From assembly GCA_949292635.1 (NCBI GenBank), contig CASEZY010000001.1, positions 124,001 to 188,000 on the forward strand: a stretch of DNA of 64,000 bases, written 5' to 3'. Positions 24,979 to 32,880 of this stretch are shown in pieces. Below the pieces are notes generated by a model that was not told where the DNA came from, ran no database searches, and saw nothing but the letters and a program-made list of their open reading frames with translations. The translations under genes were made by a program, and so were the position numbers. The DNA comes from an uncultured Methanomassiliicoccales archaeon (GTDB taxonomy: Archaea > Thermoplasmatota > Thermoplasmata > Methanomassiliicoccales > Methanomethylophilaceae). The number at the start of each line of letters is the position of its first letter. Within the stretch, counting starts at the first letter, position 1.

Positions 24979-26273
24979 AGTTCCAACTCCCTGTTCACGT
25001 CGCGGTGGGTGAAATGCTTGGCACCTGATGCGTAATCGGCCACGATATCCCCGTTCCCCACCAGGACATACTTGTAGATCATCAGACCCTCCATGCCCAC
25101 CGGGCCCCTGGAGTGGATCTTGTTGGTGCTGATGCCCACCTCCGCGCCCTTGCCGTAGCGGTAGCCGTCGGCGAAGCGGGTGGAGGCGTTCACGAACACG
25201 TCCGCGGAATCCACCGCGGAGACGAACCTGGCCGCCGTTGCCTTGTCCTCGGTGACGATGGCGTCGGTGTGGTGGGAGCCGTGGGTGTTGATGAACGCTA
25301 TGGCATCCTCGGCGGAATCCACCACATGCACCGAGATTACCAGGTCGTTGTACTCGGTGTCCCAGTCCTCCTCGGAAGCAGGGACCGAGCCTTTCATAAG
25401 AGCCAGCGCCACACTGTCGCAGCGCATCTCCACTCCTTCGGCGGAATACTTCTCGGCAATCCTGGGAAGGAACGCATCGGCGATGTCCCTGTGGACCAGC
25501 AGCGTCTCCGCGGCGTTGCACACGGCGGGATACTGCACCTTGGAGTCCAGCGCGACCTTCAGCGCCTTGTCCGTGTCAGCGGCGGAATCCACGTACACAT
25601 GACATATCCCGGCGGCATGACCCAGCACCGGTATGCGGGTGCTGTCCTGTATGTGCCTGACGAAGGCATTGGATCCCCTGGGTATCAGCAGGTCAATGGA
25701 ATCGTCCATGTCCAGGATGTCGTCCACGTCCCCGCGGGTCTCCAGCATGACGAAGGCGTCGGCGGGTATGTGGGCGGAAGCCGCATCCCTCAGTATCTCG
25801 AACAGCGCACGATTGGTGCGGACCGCCTCACGGCCTCCCTTGAACGCCACACCGTTGCCCGATTTCAGACAAAGTGACATTATCTGCGGCACCACGTCCG
25901 GGCGGGACTCGAATATCACGCCGATCATGCCGATGGGGCAGCTCACCTGGTACAGCGTGAGACCGTCGTCCAGCTCCTTGGCGGCCATGGTGTGCCCCAC
26001 CGGGTCGGCAAAGGAGGCCACGTCGCGGATCCCCGCGATCATGCCATCGATCTTGGCATCGTTGACCGTCAGACGCTTGAGCATCGGTCCCTCGAGACCG
26101 TCGGCCTCGGCGGCGGAGACGTCCTCGGCGTTGGCCTTCAGCACCTTCGCCCTGCCGGCATCAAGTGCCAGCGCCATGGCCTCCAATGCGGAATCCTTGT
26201 CCTCGGCAGAGGCGGTGGCCAGTTCCAGCGAGGCCTGCTTGGCCGCCCTGACGGCGGCACGGGTGTCGTTCAT
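24975..26273 (-). CDS. proA: Glutamate-5-semialdehyde dehydrogenase (gamma-glutamyl phosphate reductase)
   Basis: It reduces glutamyl-5-phosphate with NADPH to glutamate semialdehyde, which cyclises to P5C for ProC. The ALDH-fold sequence includes GMIGVIFESRPDVVPQI, LCLKSGNGVAFKGG, LIPRGSNAFV and the catalytic Cys in YPAVCNAAETLLV. At 432 residues it is complete. It is translationally coupled to proB. A GGAGGCG lies about 15 bases before the ATG, with a short GAAG/CTTC pair between. A TATA box near 26334-26344 is shared with the divergent regulator gene. ProC is separate, at 43.5 kb. Confidence 0.94.
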   Translation of the reverse strand: MNDTRAAVRAAKQASLELATASAEDKDSALEAMALALDAGRAKVLKANAEDVSAAEADGLEGPMLKRLTVNDAKIDGMIAGIRDVASFADPVGHTMAAKELDDGLTLYQVSCPIGMIGVIFESRPDVVPQIMSLCLKSGNGVAFKGGREAVRTNRALFEILRDAASAHIPADAFVMLETRGDVDDILDMDDSIDLLIPRGSNAFVRHIQDSTRIPVLGHAAGICHVYVDSAADTDKALKVALDSKVQYPAVCNAAETLLVHRDIADAFLPRIAEKYSAEGVEMRCDSVALALMKGSVPASEEDWDTEYNDLVISVHVVDSAEDAIAFINTHGSHHTDAIVTEDKATAARFVSAVDSADVFVNASTRFADGYRYGKGAEVGISTNKIHSRGPVGMEGLMIYKYVLVGNGDIVADYASGAKHFTHRDVNRELEL

Positions 26274-26333
26274 CGAAGCGGTATCTTCGCCTCCGTGTTA
26301 AAGGTATTCCAAGGGCGACTCAAATATTGGAGT

Positions 26334-26344
26334 CCTTAAATACG
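26334..26344. promoter_or_regulatory. TATA box shared by proA and the wHTH regulator gene
   Basis: CCTTAAATACG lies 21-31 bases before the forward ATG at 26365. On the reverse strand it reads CGTATTTAAGG and lies about 65 bases before the proA ATG. It is the most TATA-like element in this 91-base gap, though a weaker reverse box (TACCTTTAA near 26300) also exists. Confidence 0.45.
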
Positions 26345-26364
26345 CGCAAAATGATTGGCGGGAC

Positions 26365-26985
26365 ATGGCTAGCTGCCGCATGGAACTGGTCCACATGGAC
26401 CCGGACACCTACACCGCCATCGCCACCCACGAGCTGAGGCAGAACATCCTCACCAGGCTCTACAGGGACACCAACAAGGGCGAGCCAGTCACCAAGCAGC
26501 AGCTTGCGGACTCTCTGGGGATAAAGTACCAGCAGCTGGTGTATCAGCTGTCCAACCACCTCACCGACTTCTGGACCGTTGTGAGGGAGGAGAAGGTCCG
26601 CGGCACCAGGATGGAATACATAGCGCCGTCCAACCCCAACGGGGTCTACATCTGCGTGGGGAAGGACCGCAGGATATTCGTGGTGGATCCCGTGGCGTCG
26701 TTGTACGGTCCGTTGGACGTCGTCGGTGCCAGATGCGACTCCTGCTCGGTGGAGGAGGCTGAGCACTGCGTGCGCTCCCTGATCGACAAGGGCATCATAC
26801 CTTCGGAGCTCACCACCTCCGAGAGGGAGACCCTCAGCAAGAACAAGCGCAGCGGGCTGCGTCCTCTCGACAGGGGGTTCATCGAGGCCCTCAAGGGCAT
26901 GGCCGCCGGCAACAACTGCATCCTCACCATCCCCTGCGAGAGGTGCTCCTATCTGCAGAAGAGGAATCTCATAACCATCGAGTAG
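26365..26985 (+). CDS. Winged-helix transcriptional regulator with C-terminal cysteine pairs
   Basis: Residues 15-85 form a winged-helix domain (ELRQNILTRLYRDTNKG, then VTKQQLADSLGIKYQQLVYQL as recognition region). A middle segment contains IFVVDPVASLYGPLD. Near residue 127 is CDSCSVEEAEHC, and near the end CERCSYL, giving enough cysteines for zinc or redox binding. It may sense metal, redox or a corrinoid state. It is divergent from proA and lies 40 bases before a CobW-type metal GTPase, so metal homeostasis is one guess. The gene ends with TAG. The family is not recognised beyond wHTH. Confidence 0.7.
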   Translation: MASCRMELVHMDPDTYTAIATHELRQNILTRLYRDTNKGEPVTKQQLADSLGIKYQQLVYQLSNHLTDFWTVVREEKVRGTRMEYIAPSNPNGVYICVGKDRRIFVVDPVASLYGPLDVVGARCDSCSVEEAEHCVRSLIDKGIIPSELTTSERETLSKNKRSGLRPLDRGFIEALKGMAAGNNCILTIPCERCSYLQKRNLITIE

Positions 26986-27025
26986 AGGGAAACCGATAAT
27001 ATCCACAATCGGCGTTCCGCACCCT

Positions 27026-28117
27026 ATGGCAAGAACGAGACTGATGGTCCTGGGCGGTTATCTCGGTGCGGGGAAGACCACTCTGGCGGTGAACCTGGCC
27101 AAGACCATGAAGGCGGAGATGGACAAGAACACCGCCATCATCACCAACGACCAGGGCGATGTGCTGGTGGACACCGAATACGCCCGCGACTCCGGATTCA
27201 ACACCAGGGAGATCATGGGCGGATGCTTCTGCACCAACTTCGACAACTTCGTGGCCAACGCCAGGGACCTGGTCTCCACCGGCACCCCCGACGTGATCAT
27301 CGCCGAGCCCATCGGTTCCTCGACGAACATCATGGGTTCCGTTGTCGCGCCCATGAGGTCCATGTACCCCGACGAGTTCAGCGTGGCCCCGTTCTTCGTG
27401 GCGGTGGACTGCGTCCGCGCTCTGGACATCCTGTCGGAGAAGAAGGAGAGGGACGTGGACACCGTGGACATCATCCCCGCCCATCAGATCCGCGATGCCG
27501 AGGTCGTCGTTCTCACCAAGACCGACCTGGTGAACAAGGACACCGTTGCGGAGATCAGGAAGAGGGTGGACGCCCTCATCCCCGGCATCAGGATCATCGA
27601 GACCTCCTCCGCCGACCTGCGCAACATCGGCGACATCATCTCCATCATCCTATCCGAGGAGGTCAGCACCAAGGCCCCGGTAGCCGAGACCAATCAGGGA
27701 TTCGCCTTCGAGAAGGCGAAGCTGGGCTGGTACTCCGGCACATACGACATCACACCCGAGGAGGACGTGGACATGTACGGTGTGGCCAGCGACATGATGA
27801 AGGGTGTGGCAGCAGAGTACGGTCCCAAGGCGATAGTTCATGTGAAGGTGGTCCTCGAATCTCCCGAGGCGGCGTGCAAGATGTCCCTGGTGCAGGAGAA
27901 CATGCAGGTGGACGGCATCTTCGGCTCCAGATACATGAGGTCCCCCGGCAGACTGGTGTTGAACGCCAGGGTCATCTCCCCTCCCAAGAGGCTTGAGGGC
28001 GTGATGAGGGACATCGTGGAGAAGGCCGCGGAGAGATACTCCTTCAAGATCGAGCGCACCGGCGAGAAGTGCTTCATGCCCAAGCCGGAGTCCCCCTCCC
28101 ACTTCCTCTTCGAATGA
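27026..28117 (+). CDS. CobW/G3E-family metallochaperone GTPase (COG0523)
   Basis: The P-loop GTPase has Walker A GYLGAGKTTL at the N-terminus, the metal-binding position GGCFCTNF (a CxC form of the usual CxCC), IIAEPIGSS as Walker B region, and LTKTDL for guanine recognition. A C-terminal CobW-like beta domain follows from about residue 240. Such proteins deliver metals such as zinc, cobalt or iron to enzymes. In a cobamide-dependent methylotroph, a cobalt or corrinoid role is attractive but unproven. Its stop overlaps the start of the METTL5-like gene (ATGA). Confidence 0.85.
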   Translation: MARTRLMVLGGYLGAGKTTLAVNLAKTMKAEMDKNTAIITNDQGDVLVDTEYARDSGFNTREIMGGCFCTNFDNFVANARDLVSTGTPDVIIAEPIGSSTNIMGSVVAPMRSMYPDEFSVAPFFVAVDCVRALDILSEKKERDVDTVDIIPAHQIRDAEVVVLTKTDLVNKDTVAEIRKRVDALIPGIRIIETSSADLRNIGDIISIILSEEVSTKAPVAETNQGFAFEKAKLGWYSGTYDITPEEDVDMYGVASDMMKGVAAEYGPKAIVHVKVVLESPEAACKMSLVQENMQVDGIFGSRYMRSPGRLVLNARVISPPKRLEGVMRDIVEKAAERYSFKIERTGEKCFMPKPESPSHFLFE

Positions 28118-28710
28118 TCAGGAAGAGAGAGTTGGAGATCGCCCTCCAGAGGATGGAGGGCTTCCGGGACCCGGACCCGAAGCTGGAGCAGTATCCCACC
28201 CATCCGGTGATAGCGTCGGAGATACTCTTCGAGGCGTACGCCAACGGCGACATCGAAGGGAGACGCGTATGCGACCTGGGATGCGGCACCGGCATCTTCG
28301 CCATCGGCGCATACCTTCTGGGAGCGGAGAGCGTCCACGCCTTCGACGTCTCGCCATCCGCCATTGCGGTGGCGAAAGGGAACGCGGAGTCCCTCGGCTG
28401 CGAGATCGCGTTCGCGGAATGCGACGTGTCGAAAGTCACCGGCAACTACGACACTGTGCTGATGAACCCGCCCTTCGGCTCTCAGAGGAAGCACGCCGAC
28501 AGACCTTTCCTGGACAAGGCGCTGGATATTGCTGGCACTGTGTATTCCATCCACATGGAGACCACCCTGCCCTTCATATGCGCCTACGCCCAAGAGAAGG
28601 GGCGGGAGGTGGTCGGTCATAAAATCTATAAGTACGAAATCCCGCATACATTCTCGTTCCACAGCAGAGTGAGACAGAGTGTTGACATCGTTGCGGTCAA
28701 CATCAGGTGA
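28114..28710 (+). CDS. METTL5-like RNA N6-adenine methyltransferase (COG2263)
   Basis: This SAM methyltransferase has motif I VCDLGCGTGIFAIGAYLLGA and the catalytic MNPPFGSQRKHADRPF, the NPPF signature of N6-adenine enzymes. COG2263 proteins are archaeal relatives of METTL5, which modifies one adenine of small-subunit rRNA. The N-terminus RKRELEIALQRMEGF and the PTHPVIASEILF segment also match the family. ATG 28114 overlaps the cobW stop, so the genes are coupled. The gene lies before csl4, so the operon mixes RNA processing and modification. Confidence 0.85.
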   Translation: MIRKRELEIALQRMEGFRDPDPKLEQYPTHPVIASEILFEAYANGDIEGRRVCDLGCGTGIFAIGAYLLGAESVHAFDVSPSAIAVAKGNAESLGCEIAFAECDVSKVTGNYDTVLMNPPFGSQRKHADRPFLDKALDIAGTVYSIHMETTLPFICAYAQEKGREVVGHKIYKYEIPHTFSFHSRVRQSVDIVAVNIR

Positions 28711-28716
28711 ATAAGC

Positions 28717-29277
28717 ATGACGGACACTAGAGAGGTTTTTCCCGGCGACGAGGTCGCCGTAGAGGAGGAGTACCTGGCCTCCGAAGGCACGTTCGCGAAG
28801 GACGGTAAGATCTACGCTTCGCAGATCGGCATCCTGGAGCTGGATGACGACGAGTGCACCGCCAGGGTGATCTCCCCCAACCCGCCCAACGTCCTGAAGG
28901 TGGGCGACACGGTCTACGCGATCGTGCAGGACATCAGGAAGACCATGGCCACCGCCGATGTGGTCGCCAAGGAGGGCACCGAGAGGGGCCTGGGAGGCGA
29001 GACCTACGCCACCATCCACGTCTCCAAGATCTCTGACGGCTATACCGACGAGGTCTCCAAGGAACTCAGGAAGGGCGACTACATCCGCGCATCCGTCATC
29101 GGCGTCAAGCCGTCCCTGCAGCTCTCCACCAAGGGACCCAGGAACGGAGTCATCAGGGCCCTCTGCGGCACCTGCAAGACCGAGCTGGTGAGGAAGAAGG
29201 GCGGACTGTACTGCGAGAAGTGCGACCGCACCAACCCCCGCAAGCTCGCCGAGGACTACGGCGACGTGGTCCTCTGA
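28717..29277 (+). CDS. csl4: Exosome subunit Csl4
   Basis: This is an RNA-binding cap subunit of the archaeal exosome, which degrades and polyadenylates RNA from the 3' end. The N-terminal domain (VFPGDEVAVEEEYLASEG) is followed by an S1 RNA-binding domain (VGDTVYAIVQDIRKTMATADVV), then a C-terminal zinc ribbon (ALCGTCKTELV, YCEKCDRTN). Domain order and the 186-residue length are typical. It begins six bases after the methylase gene and ends two bases before thiI. Confidence 0.94.
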   Translation: MTDTREVFPGDEVAVEEEYLASEGTFAKDGKIYASQIGILELDDDECTARVISPNPPNVLKVGDTVYAIVQDIRKTMATADVVAKEGTERGLGGETYATIHVSKISDGYTDEVSKELRKGDYIRASVIGVKPSLQLSTKGPRNGVIRALCGTCKTELVRKKGGLYCEKCDRTNPRKLAEDYGDVVL

Positions 29278-29279
29278 AG

Positions 29280-29900
29280 ATGAGGACAACCGTCCTCCTC
29301 TCCGGGGGGATCGATTCCCCCGTATCCGCTTTCGTCATGGCGGAAGCGGGCGCTGAAGTGGTACTGTTGCACATGGACAACGGTCCCTACGGCGACCCCA
29401 AGGAGGTGGACAAGGTCAGGATGCTGGCACAGCGCCTCCGGGAGGTCACCGGGCAGGAGATGCCCCTGTACATCGCAGACCACGGCGCTGCACAGAAGCG
29501 CATCGGCGAGAAATGCATAACGCCGTACAGATGCGTGATGTGCAAGAAGACCATGCAACTGGCCGCGAAGCTGTTCTCTATTGATCACGGATGCCAGGCC
29601 ATCGTGCTGGGGGATTCGTTGGGTCAGGTCGCTTCTCAGACGCTGCGCAACATAAACGCAGAACAGTCCGGCCTGGACTTCCCTGTCCTCAGACCGCTGA
29701 TCGGACTGGACAAGAACGAGATCATCGAGATAGCCAGACGTATCGGCACGTATGACATCTCAATCATCCGCACCAAGGGATGCCTCGCAGTGCCCCAGAA
29801 ACCGGTCACGGATGCATCGCCTCAGAGGGCCGCGGAGCAGGCCGCTTTGATGGACCTCTCCGCCGTGGCGAGGGCGTCCGCTGACAGCGCGGTTCAATAA
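29280..29900 (+). CDS. ThiI-like PP-loop sulfurtransferase without THUMP domain
   Basis: It is homologous to the adenylating half of ThiI, which makes 4-thiouridine in tRNA. The PP-loop SGGIDSPV is at the N-terminus; CVMCKKTM, GDSLGQVASQT and LRPLIGLDKNEIIEIARRIGTYDISI are strong ThiI signatures; and the conserved Cys occurs in TKGCLAVPQKPVT. At 206 residues it lacks the NFLD and THUMP domains that grip tRNA, so it is about half the usual length. It may need a separate THUMP partner or act on another substrate. It follows csl4 by two bases and overlaps the end of the convergent small gene. Confidence 0.85.
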   Translation: MRTTVLLSGGIDSPVSAFVMAEAGAEVVLLHMDNGPYGDPKEVDKVRMLAQRLREVTGQEMPLYIADHGAAQKRIGEKCITPYRCVMCKKTMQLAAKLFSIDHGCQAIVLGDSLGQVASQTLRNINAEQSGLDFPVLRPLIGLDKNEIIEIARRIGTYDISIIRTKGCLAVPQKPVTDASPQRAAEQAALMDLSAVARASADSAVQ

Positions 29901-30184
29901 TACCTGTTGTGCCAGCTTGTGCGGCGGACGGTGAAGGCGGGACAGTAATCGATGTCCTCCTGATCGTACAGCATGTCCATGGACACCCGGTCGATGTAAT
30001 CCGCCTGGACCTCGGACACATACAGCATGTAGTCCCCGACGGGGATCTTGATATCGGTGGGCTTGGGGCCTTTCACCGTCACCGGCACCAGAGCGGGGCC
30101 CCTGCATGCGGTGCAGACCCTGTAGTCCCGCTTCTCTCTGATGATCATCTCCTTAACATCGTCATCCACGATGATGCCGGTCAT
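29894..30184 (-). CDS. Small conserved-looking protein with CxxC, unknown function
   Basis: The 96-residue protein begins MTGIIVDDDVKEMIIREKRDY, then VCTACRGPALVPV, and a long acidic/aromatic C-terminal part (DYMLYVSEVQADYIDRVSMDM). The single CxxC could bind metal as a dimer. No family is recognised. I use ATG 30184; the longer frame to 30223 passes through the shared TATA box. It is divergent from nob1, and its 3' end overlaps thiI by seven bases. Confidence 0.65.
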   Translation of the reverse strand: MTGIIVDDDVKEMIIREKRDYRVCTACRGPALVPVTVKGPKPTDIKIPVGDYMLYVSEVQADYIDRVSMDMLYDQEDIDYCPAFTVRRTSWHNRYY

Positions 30185-30204
30185 GCTCCGGTCCAAAAAA
30201 TGCA

Positions 30205-30214
30205 GATGTATAAG
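30205..30214. promoter_or_regulatory. TATA box shared by nob1 and a small divergent gene
   Basis: TGTATAAGT lies 27-36 bases before the nob1 ATG at 30241. On the reverse strand (ACTTATACA) it lies 21-30 bases before the ATG at 30184. It is the only TATA-like box in the 56-base gap. Confidence 0.55.
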
Positions 30215-30240
30215 TGTTTGCATCCGACGGTTTTAAGGAT

Positions 30241-30720
30241 ATGCCAGACATAGCAATCCGCATGCTGGTCCTGGACAGTTCCGCACTCTTCTCCATGGAG
30301 GAACTGCCCGAGGAGGAGTCGGTATGTCCTCCCGGGGTGGTGAAGGAGCTGAGACGCTTCAACGACCGCCGTCCGGACCTTTGGGGCGCCCTCCTCAGGG
30401 TGTCGGAATGCACCGCCGCCTCCGAGGCGAAGGTGAAAGAGGCCGCGACCCGTACGGGAGACATAGGAAGGCTGTCCCCGGTGGACATAACCGTGGTGGC
30501 ACTGGCACTTGATGTAAACGGTACCGTGCTCAGCGACGACTACTCCATCCAGAACGTCTGCAGGGCCATGGGGGTGCCGTACCGTCCCGTGGGCATGAAC
30601 GGGATAACCAAGAAGGAGAGGTGGAACTACCGCTGCACGGGCTGCGGCAAGTGGTTCAAGGAGCAGATGAGGGAATGCCCCATCTGCGGCTCTCCCATGA
30701 GGTCGCACAGAAAGAAATGA
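30241..30720 (+). CDS. nob1: Ribosome maturation endonuclease Nob1
   Basis: This PIN-domain endonuclease makes the final 3' cut of 16S rRNA. The PIN domain begins LVLDSSALFSM, with acidic residues through VDITVVALALDVNGTVLSDDYSIQNV. A C-terminal zinc ribbon (RCTGCGKWF, ECPICGSPM) is the Nob1 hallmark. The 159 residues match archaeal Nob1. ATG 30241 agrees with the shared TATA box; ATG 30262 would remove seven residues before the first strand. Confidence 0.93.
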   Translation: MPDIAIRMLVLDSSALFSMEELPEEESVCPPGVVKELRRFNDRRPDLWGALLRVSECTAASEAKVKEAATRTGDIGRLSPVDITVVALALDVNGTVLSDDYSIQNVCRAMGVPYRPVGMNGITKKERWNYRCTGCGKWFKEQMRECPICGSPMRSHRKK

Positions 30721-31812
30721 TCAGGGGAAGATGCGCTTGCATCTGATCAGGTTGTCCATCCTGCGCTTGCCCAGGATGCCCATGCACAGACCGGTGGTGA
30801 ACTCGGTGTGGAAGGCGAAGGTGTCAGCCAGCTTCTTGTTGAATGCGGCGGTCTTCAGCGGCTTGAGCATGTGCTGGCGCCAGATGGTCTGATAGTCCTC
30901 CAGAGGCCTTCCGTCGAGGACGTTATCGGCAGCCACCTCTCCGCATATGCGTCCGGCGATGAGTGCCAGCGGCACGCCTCCGCCGTTGACGGAGATGACC
31001 TGACCGGCGGCGTCACCCACCACCATGCCGTTGCCGGACACGGTGTTGGGAATAGGGCCTTCGCTGGGCACGTGCTTGCCCTCCACCTTGGTGATGACGT
31101 CGAGATCGTGCTTGGAGACGAACTTGTCGAAGTACTCGTGCACGTTCCCGCTGGCAAACTTCGGAGAGAAGCCCACACCCACGTTGGCCTGCCCGTGCTT
31201 GGGGATGAACCAGCTGTAGGCTCCGGGAGCGATGCCTCCGAAGAACATGGTGACATAGGGCTCAAAGTCCCCCCTCGCCTGAGCAGTCACGGCTGGATAC
31301 GGGTTCTTGTTGCCCTGAAGACCCAGCGACCTTCCGACCCTGGACCCTGGACCGTCGGCACCGATGATCACCTTGTACTCGATGTCACCCTGGGACGTGA
31401 TCGCACGACCGTTCTCGATACGGTTGAATGAACAGTTCATGACCAGTTCGGCACCGGCCTTCACGGCACGCTGTGCCAGATGCTGGTCGAAGCCGGCACG
31501 GTCGGTGGTGTATCCGGAGAAGTCCAACAGGGTCTCCTTCCCCTTGGGGTTCACCAGCTTGATGCCCTCCAGCTCCCTGAGCCTGAGGTTGGACGGTATC
31601 TTGTCGAAGAGAGGATCCAGATCCTCCACGGAGGGGAACATGTCCCTGATCTCGTCGTTGGCCGGGATGAACTCCCCGCAGCGGACCGGCACACCCACCT
31701 GAGAGCGCCTCTCGATGATGGTGACGTTGACGCCTTTCTCTGCGGCGTACTCGGCAACGGTGGATCCGGCGGGACCGGACCCCACTATGAGGATATCGGT
31801 ACGGGACTCCAT
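30721..31812 (-). CDS. Geranylgeranyl reductase (FAD-dependent)
   Basis: It saturates the double bonds of geranylgeranyl chains in archaeal lipids. The N-terminal FAD-binding motif is ILIVGSGPAGSTVAEYAAEKG. RCGEFIPANDEI, the mid-domain GADGPGSRVGRSLG, the PxYxWxFP-like GAYSWFIPKHGQANVGVG and VVGDAAGQVISVNGGGV are all typical. The 363 residues are complete from ATG 31812. It starts four bases after the GGPP synthase stop, so substrate synthesis and reduction are coexpressed. A second paralogue lies at 57.4 kb. Confidence 0.92.
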   Translation of the reverse strand: MESRTDILIVGSGPAGSTVAEYAAEKGVNVTIIERRSQVGVPVRCGEFIPANDEIRDMFPSVEDLDPLFDKIPSNLRLRELEGIKLVNPKGKETLLDFSGYTTDRAGFDQHLAQRAVKAGAELVMNCSFNRIENGRAITSQGDIEYKVIIGADGPGSRVGRSLGLQGNKNPYPAVTAQARGDFEPYVTMFFGGIAPGAYSWFIPKHGQANVGVGFSPKFASGNVHEYFDKFVSKHDLDVITKVEGKHVPSEGPIPNTVSGNGMVVGDAAGQVISVNGGGVPLALIAGRICGEVAADNVLDGRPLEDYQTIWRQHMLKPLKTAAFNKKLADTFAFHTEFTTGLCMGILGKRRMDNLIRCKRIFP

Positions 31813-31816
31813 GGTA

Positions 31817-32782
31817 TCACAACGTCCTGCTGACCACGTAACGTGCCAGACCCTCCATGGAGTCGCGGTATTCCGACGGGGGCAGGTCGGCCAGGGCGGC
31901 AACTGCCTCGTCGGCCTTGGATGATGCCTCGGCGAGACAGCGATCCAGCGCGTCGGTGCTCTTGATGAGTTCCAGGGCGCGGGCCACGTCGGCGTCGCTG
32001 ACATCGGGAGCGATGAAGATCCTGCGGACCTCGTCGCCCACCTCCGGATCCTGCATCGCGTAGATCACAGGCAGAGTGGGCTTTCCCTCGGTGATGTCGA
32101 TGCCCACCTTCTTACCGGTCTCCCCGGAGCCTCCGGTGACGTCCAGGACGTCGTCCACGATCTGGAATGCCAATCCGACGGCCTCGGCGTACCTGCCGAC
32201 GGCGTCGATCTTCTCCAAACTGTCGGTGGCCAGGTAGGCGCCGCAGATGGCACTGGCCTTGATGAGCATGGCGGTCTTGCCGTCGATGATCTCGTAATAG
32301 TCGTCCACGGTGACCTCCGCCCTGCGCTCGAAATCCTTCTGGATGAACTCGCTGGCGGACATCTTGGCCGCGGTGTCGGCGATGAGGTCCATGACCTCCT
32401 GGGGCATGTTGCCCAGTGCACGGTAGCCCTTGACCAGCATGAAATCGCCAGCCACCACCGCCTTGGTGATGGTATACTCCTTGTGAAGGGCCCTGCGGCC
32501 CCTCCTCATCTCGCCGTTGTCGTTGATGTCGTCGTGCACCAACGATGCTGAGTGAACGATCTCGAAGGCGGAACCCACGGATACCGCCCTCTGGGTCTCG
32601 GTACCGCCGCAGGCCAGGTAGGCCAATATGCAGATGGCGGGACGGACCCTCTTGCCTCCGGAGTCGATGACGTACATGCACATCTCGTCCAGCTCGGGCT
32701 TGCCCGAATGGAGCACCTCGCGGAGGAACCTCTCTACGTCCTCCAGTTCCTTGGCTACGGGCTTTACCCAGGTCTCGGGCAT
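31817..32782 (-). CDS. idsA: Geranylgeranyl diphosphate synthase (polyprenyl synthetase)
   Basis: It condenses isopentenyl diphosphate with allylic diphosphates to make C15 or C20 chains for ether lipids. The first aspartate-rich motif is LVHDDINDNGEMRRGR, the second FQIVDDVLDVTG, with the GGKRVRP loop near residue 48. The form DDIND differs slightly from the usual DDxxD but keeps the metal-binding aspartates. At 321 residues it is complete. A TATA box (TTTAATTAAG, 32801-32810) gives a nearly leaderless message, and the 22-base element at 32845-32866 lies further upstream. Confidence 0.93.
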   Translation of the reverse strand: MPETWVKPVAKELEDVERFLREVLHSGKPELDEMCMYVIDSGGKRVRPAICILAYLACGGTETQRAVSVGSAFEIVHSASLVHDDINDNGEMRRGRRALHKEYTITKAVVAGDFMLVKGYRALGNMPQEVMDLIADTAAKMSASEFIQKDFERRAEVTVDDYYEIIDGKTAMLIKASAICGAYLATDSLEKIDAVGRYAEAVGLAFQIVDDVLDVTGGSGETGKKVGIDITEGKPTLPVIYAMQDPEVGDEVRRIFIAPDVSDADVARALELIKSTDALDRCLAEASSKADEAVAALADLPPSEYRDSMEGLARYVVSRTL

Positions 32783-32837
32783 GAGGGGTGGATAACTATT
32801 CTTAATTAAAGAGTTTACACCTGGCTATTCTGGGTCA

Positions 32838-32880
32838 TAAAAAATGGAAGTGGTTTAAGGGGTTTGTGTGGGGTGTCACA
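32838..32880 (-). terminator. Probable terminator after the fpo operon
   Basis: Downstream of the fpoN stop the reverse strand has a short GTGTG/CACAC inverted repeat, then the shared 22-base element, then a T run (TTTTTT, 32838-32843). T-rich tracts are the main archaeal termination signal, so the operon probably ends here. Confidence 0.45.
32845..32866. repeat. 22-base conserved element, copy 2
   Basis: It is identical to 8017-8038 except for one base. It lies 10 bases after the fpoN stop and 35 bases upstream of the TATA box of the GGPP synthase gene. As at copy 1, it sits between the end of one reverse-strand gene and the promoter of a lipid gene. Confidence 0.6.

Noticed and set aside
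24979-25521. Extension of proB by about 180 codons upstream
   Set aside because: It reads proA in another frame. The GTG at 24978 overlapping the proA stop gives the normal kinase N-terminus.
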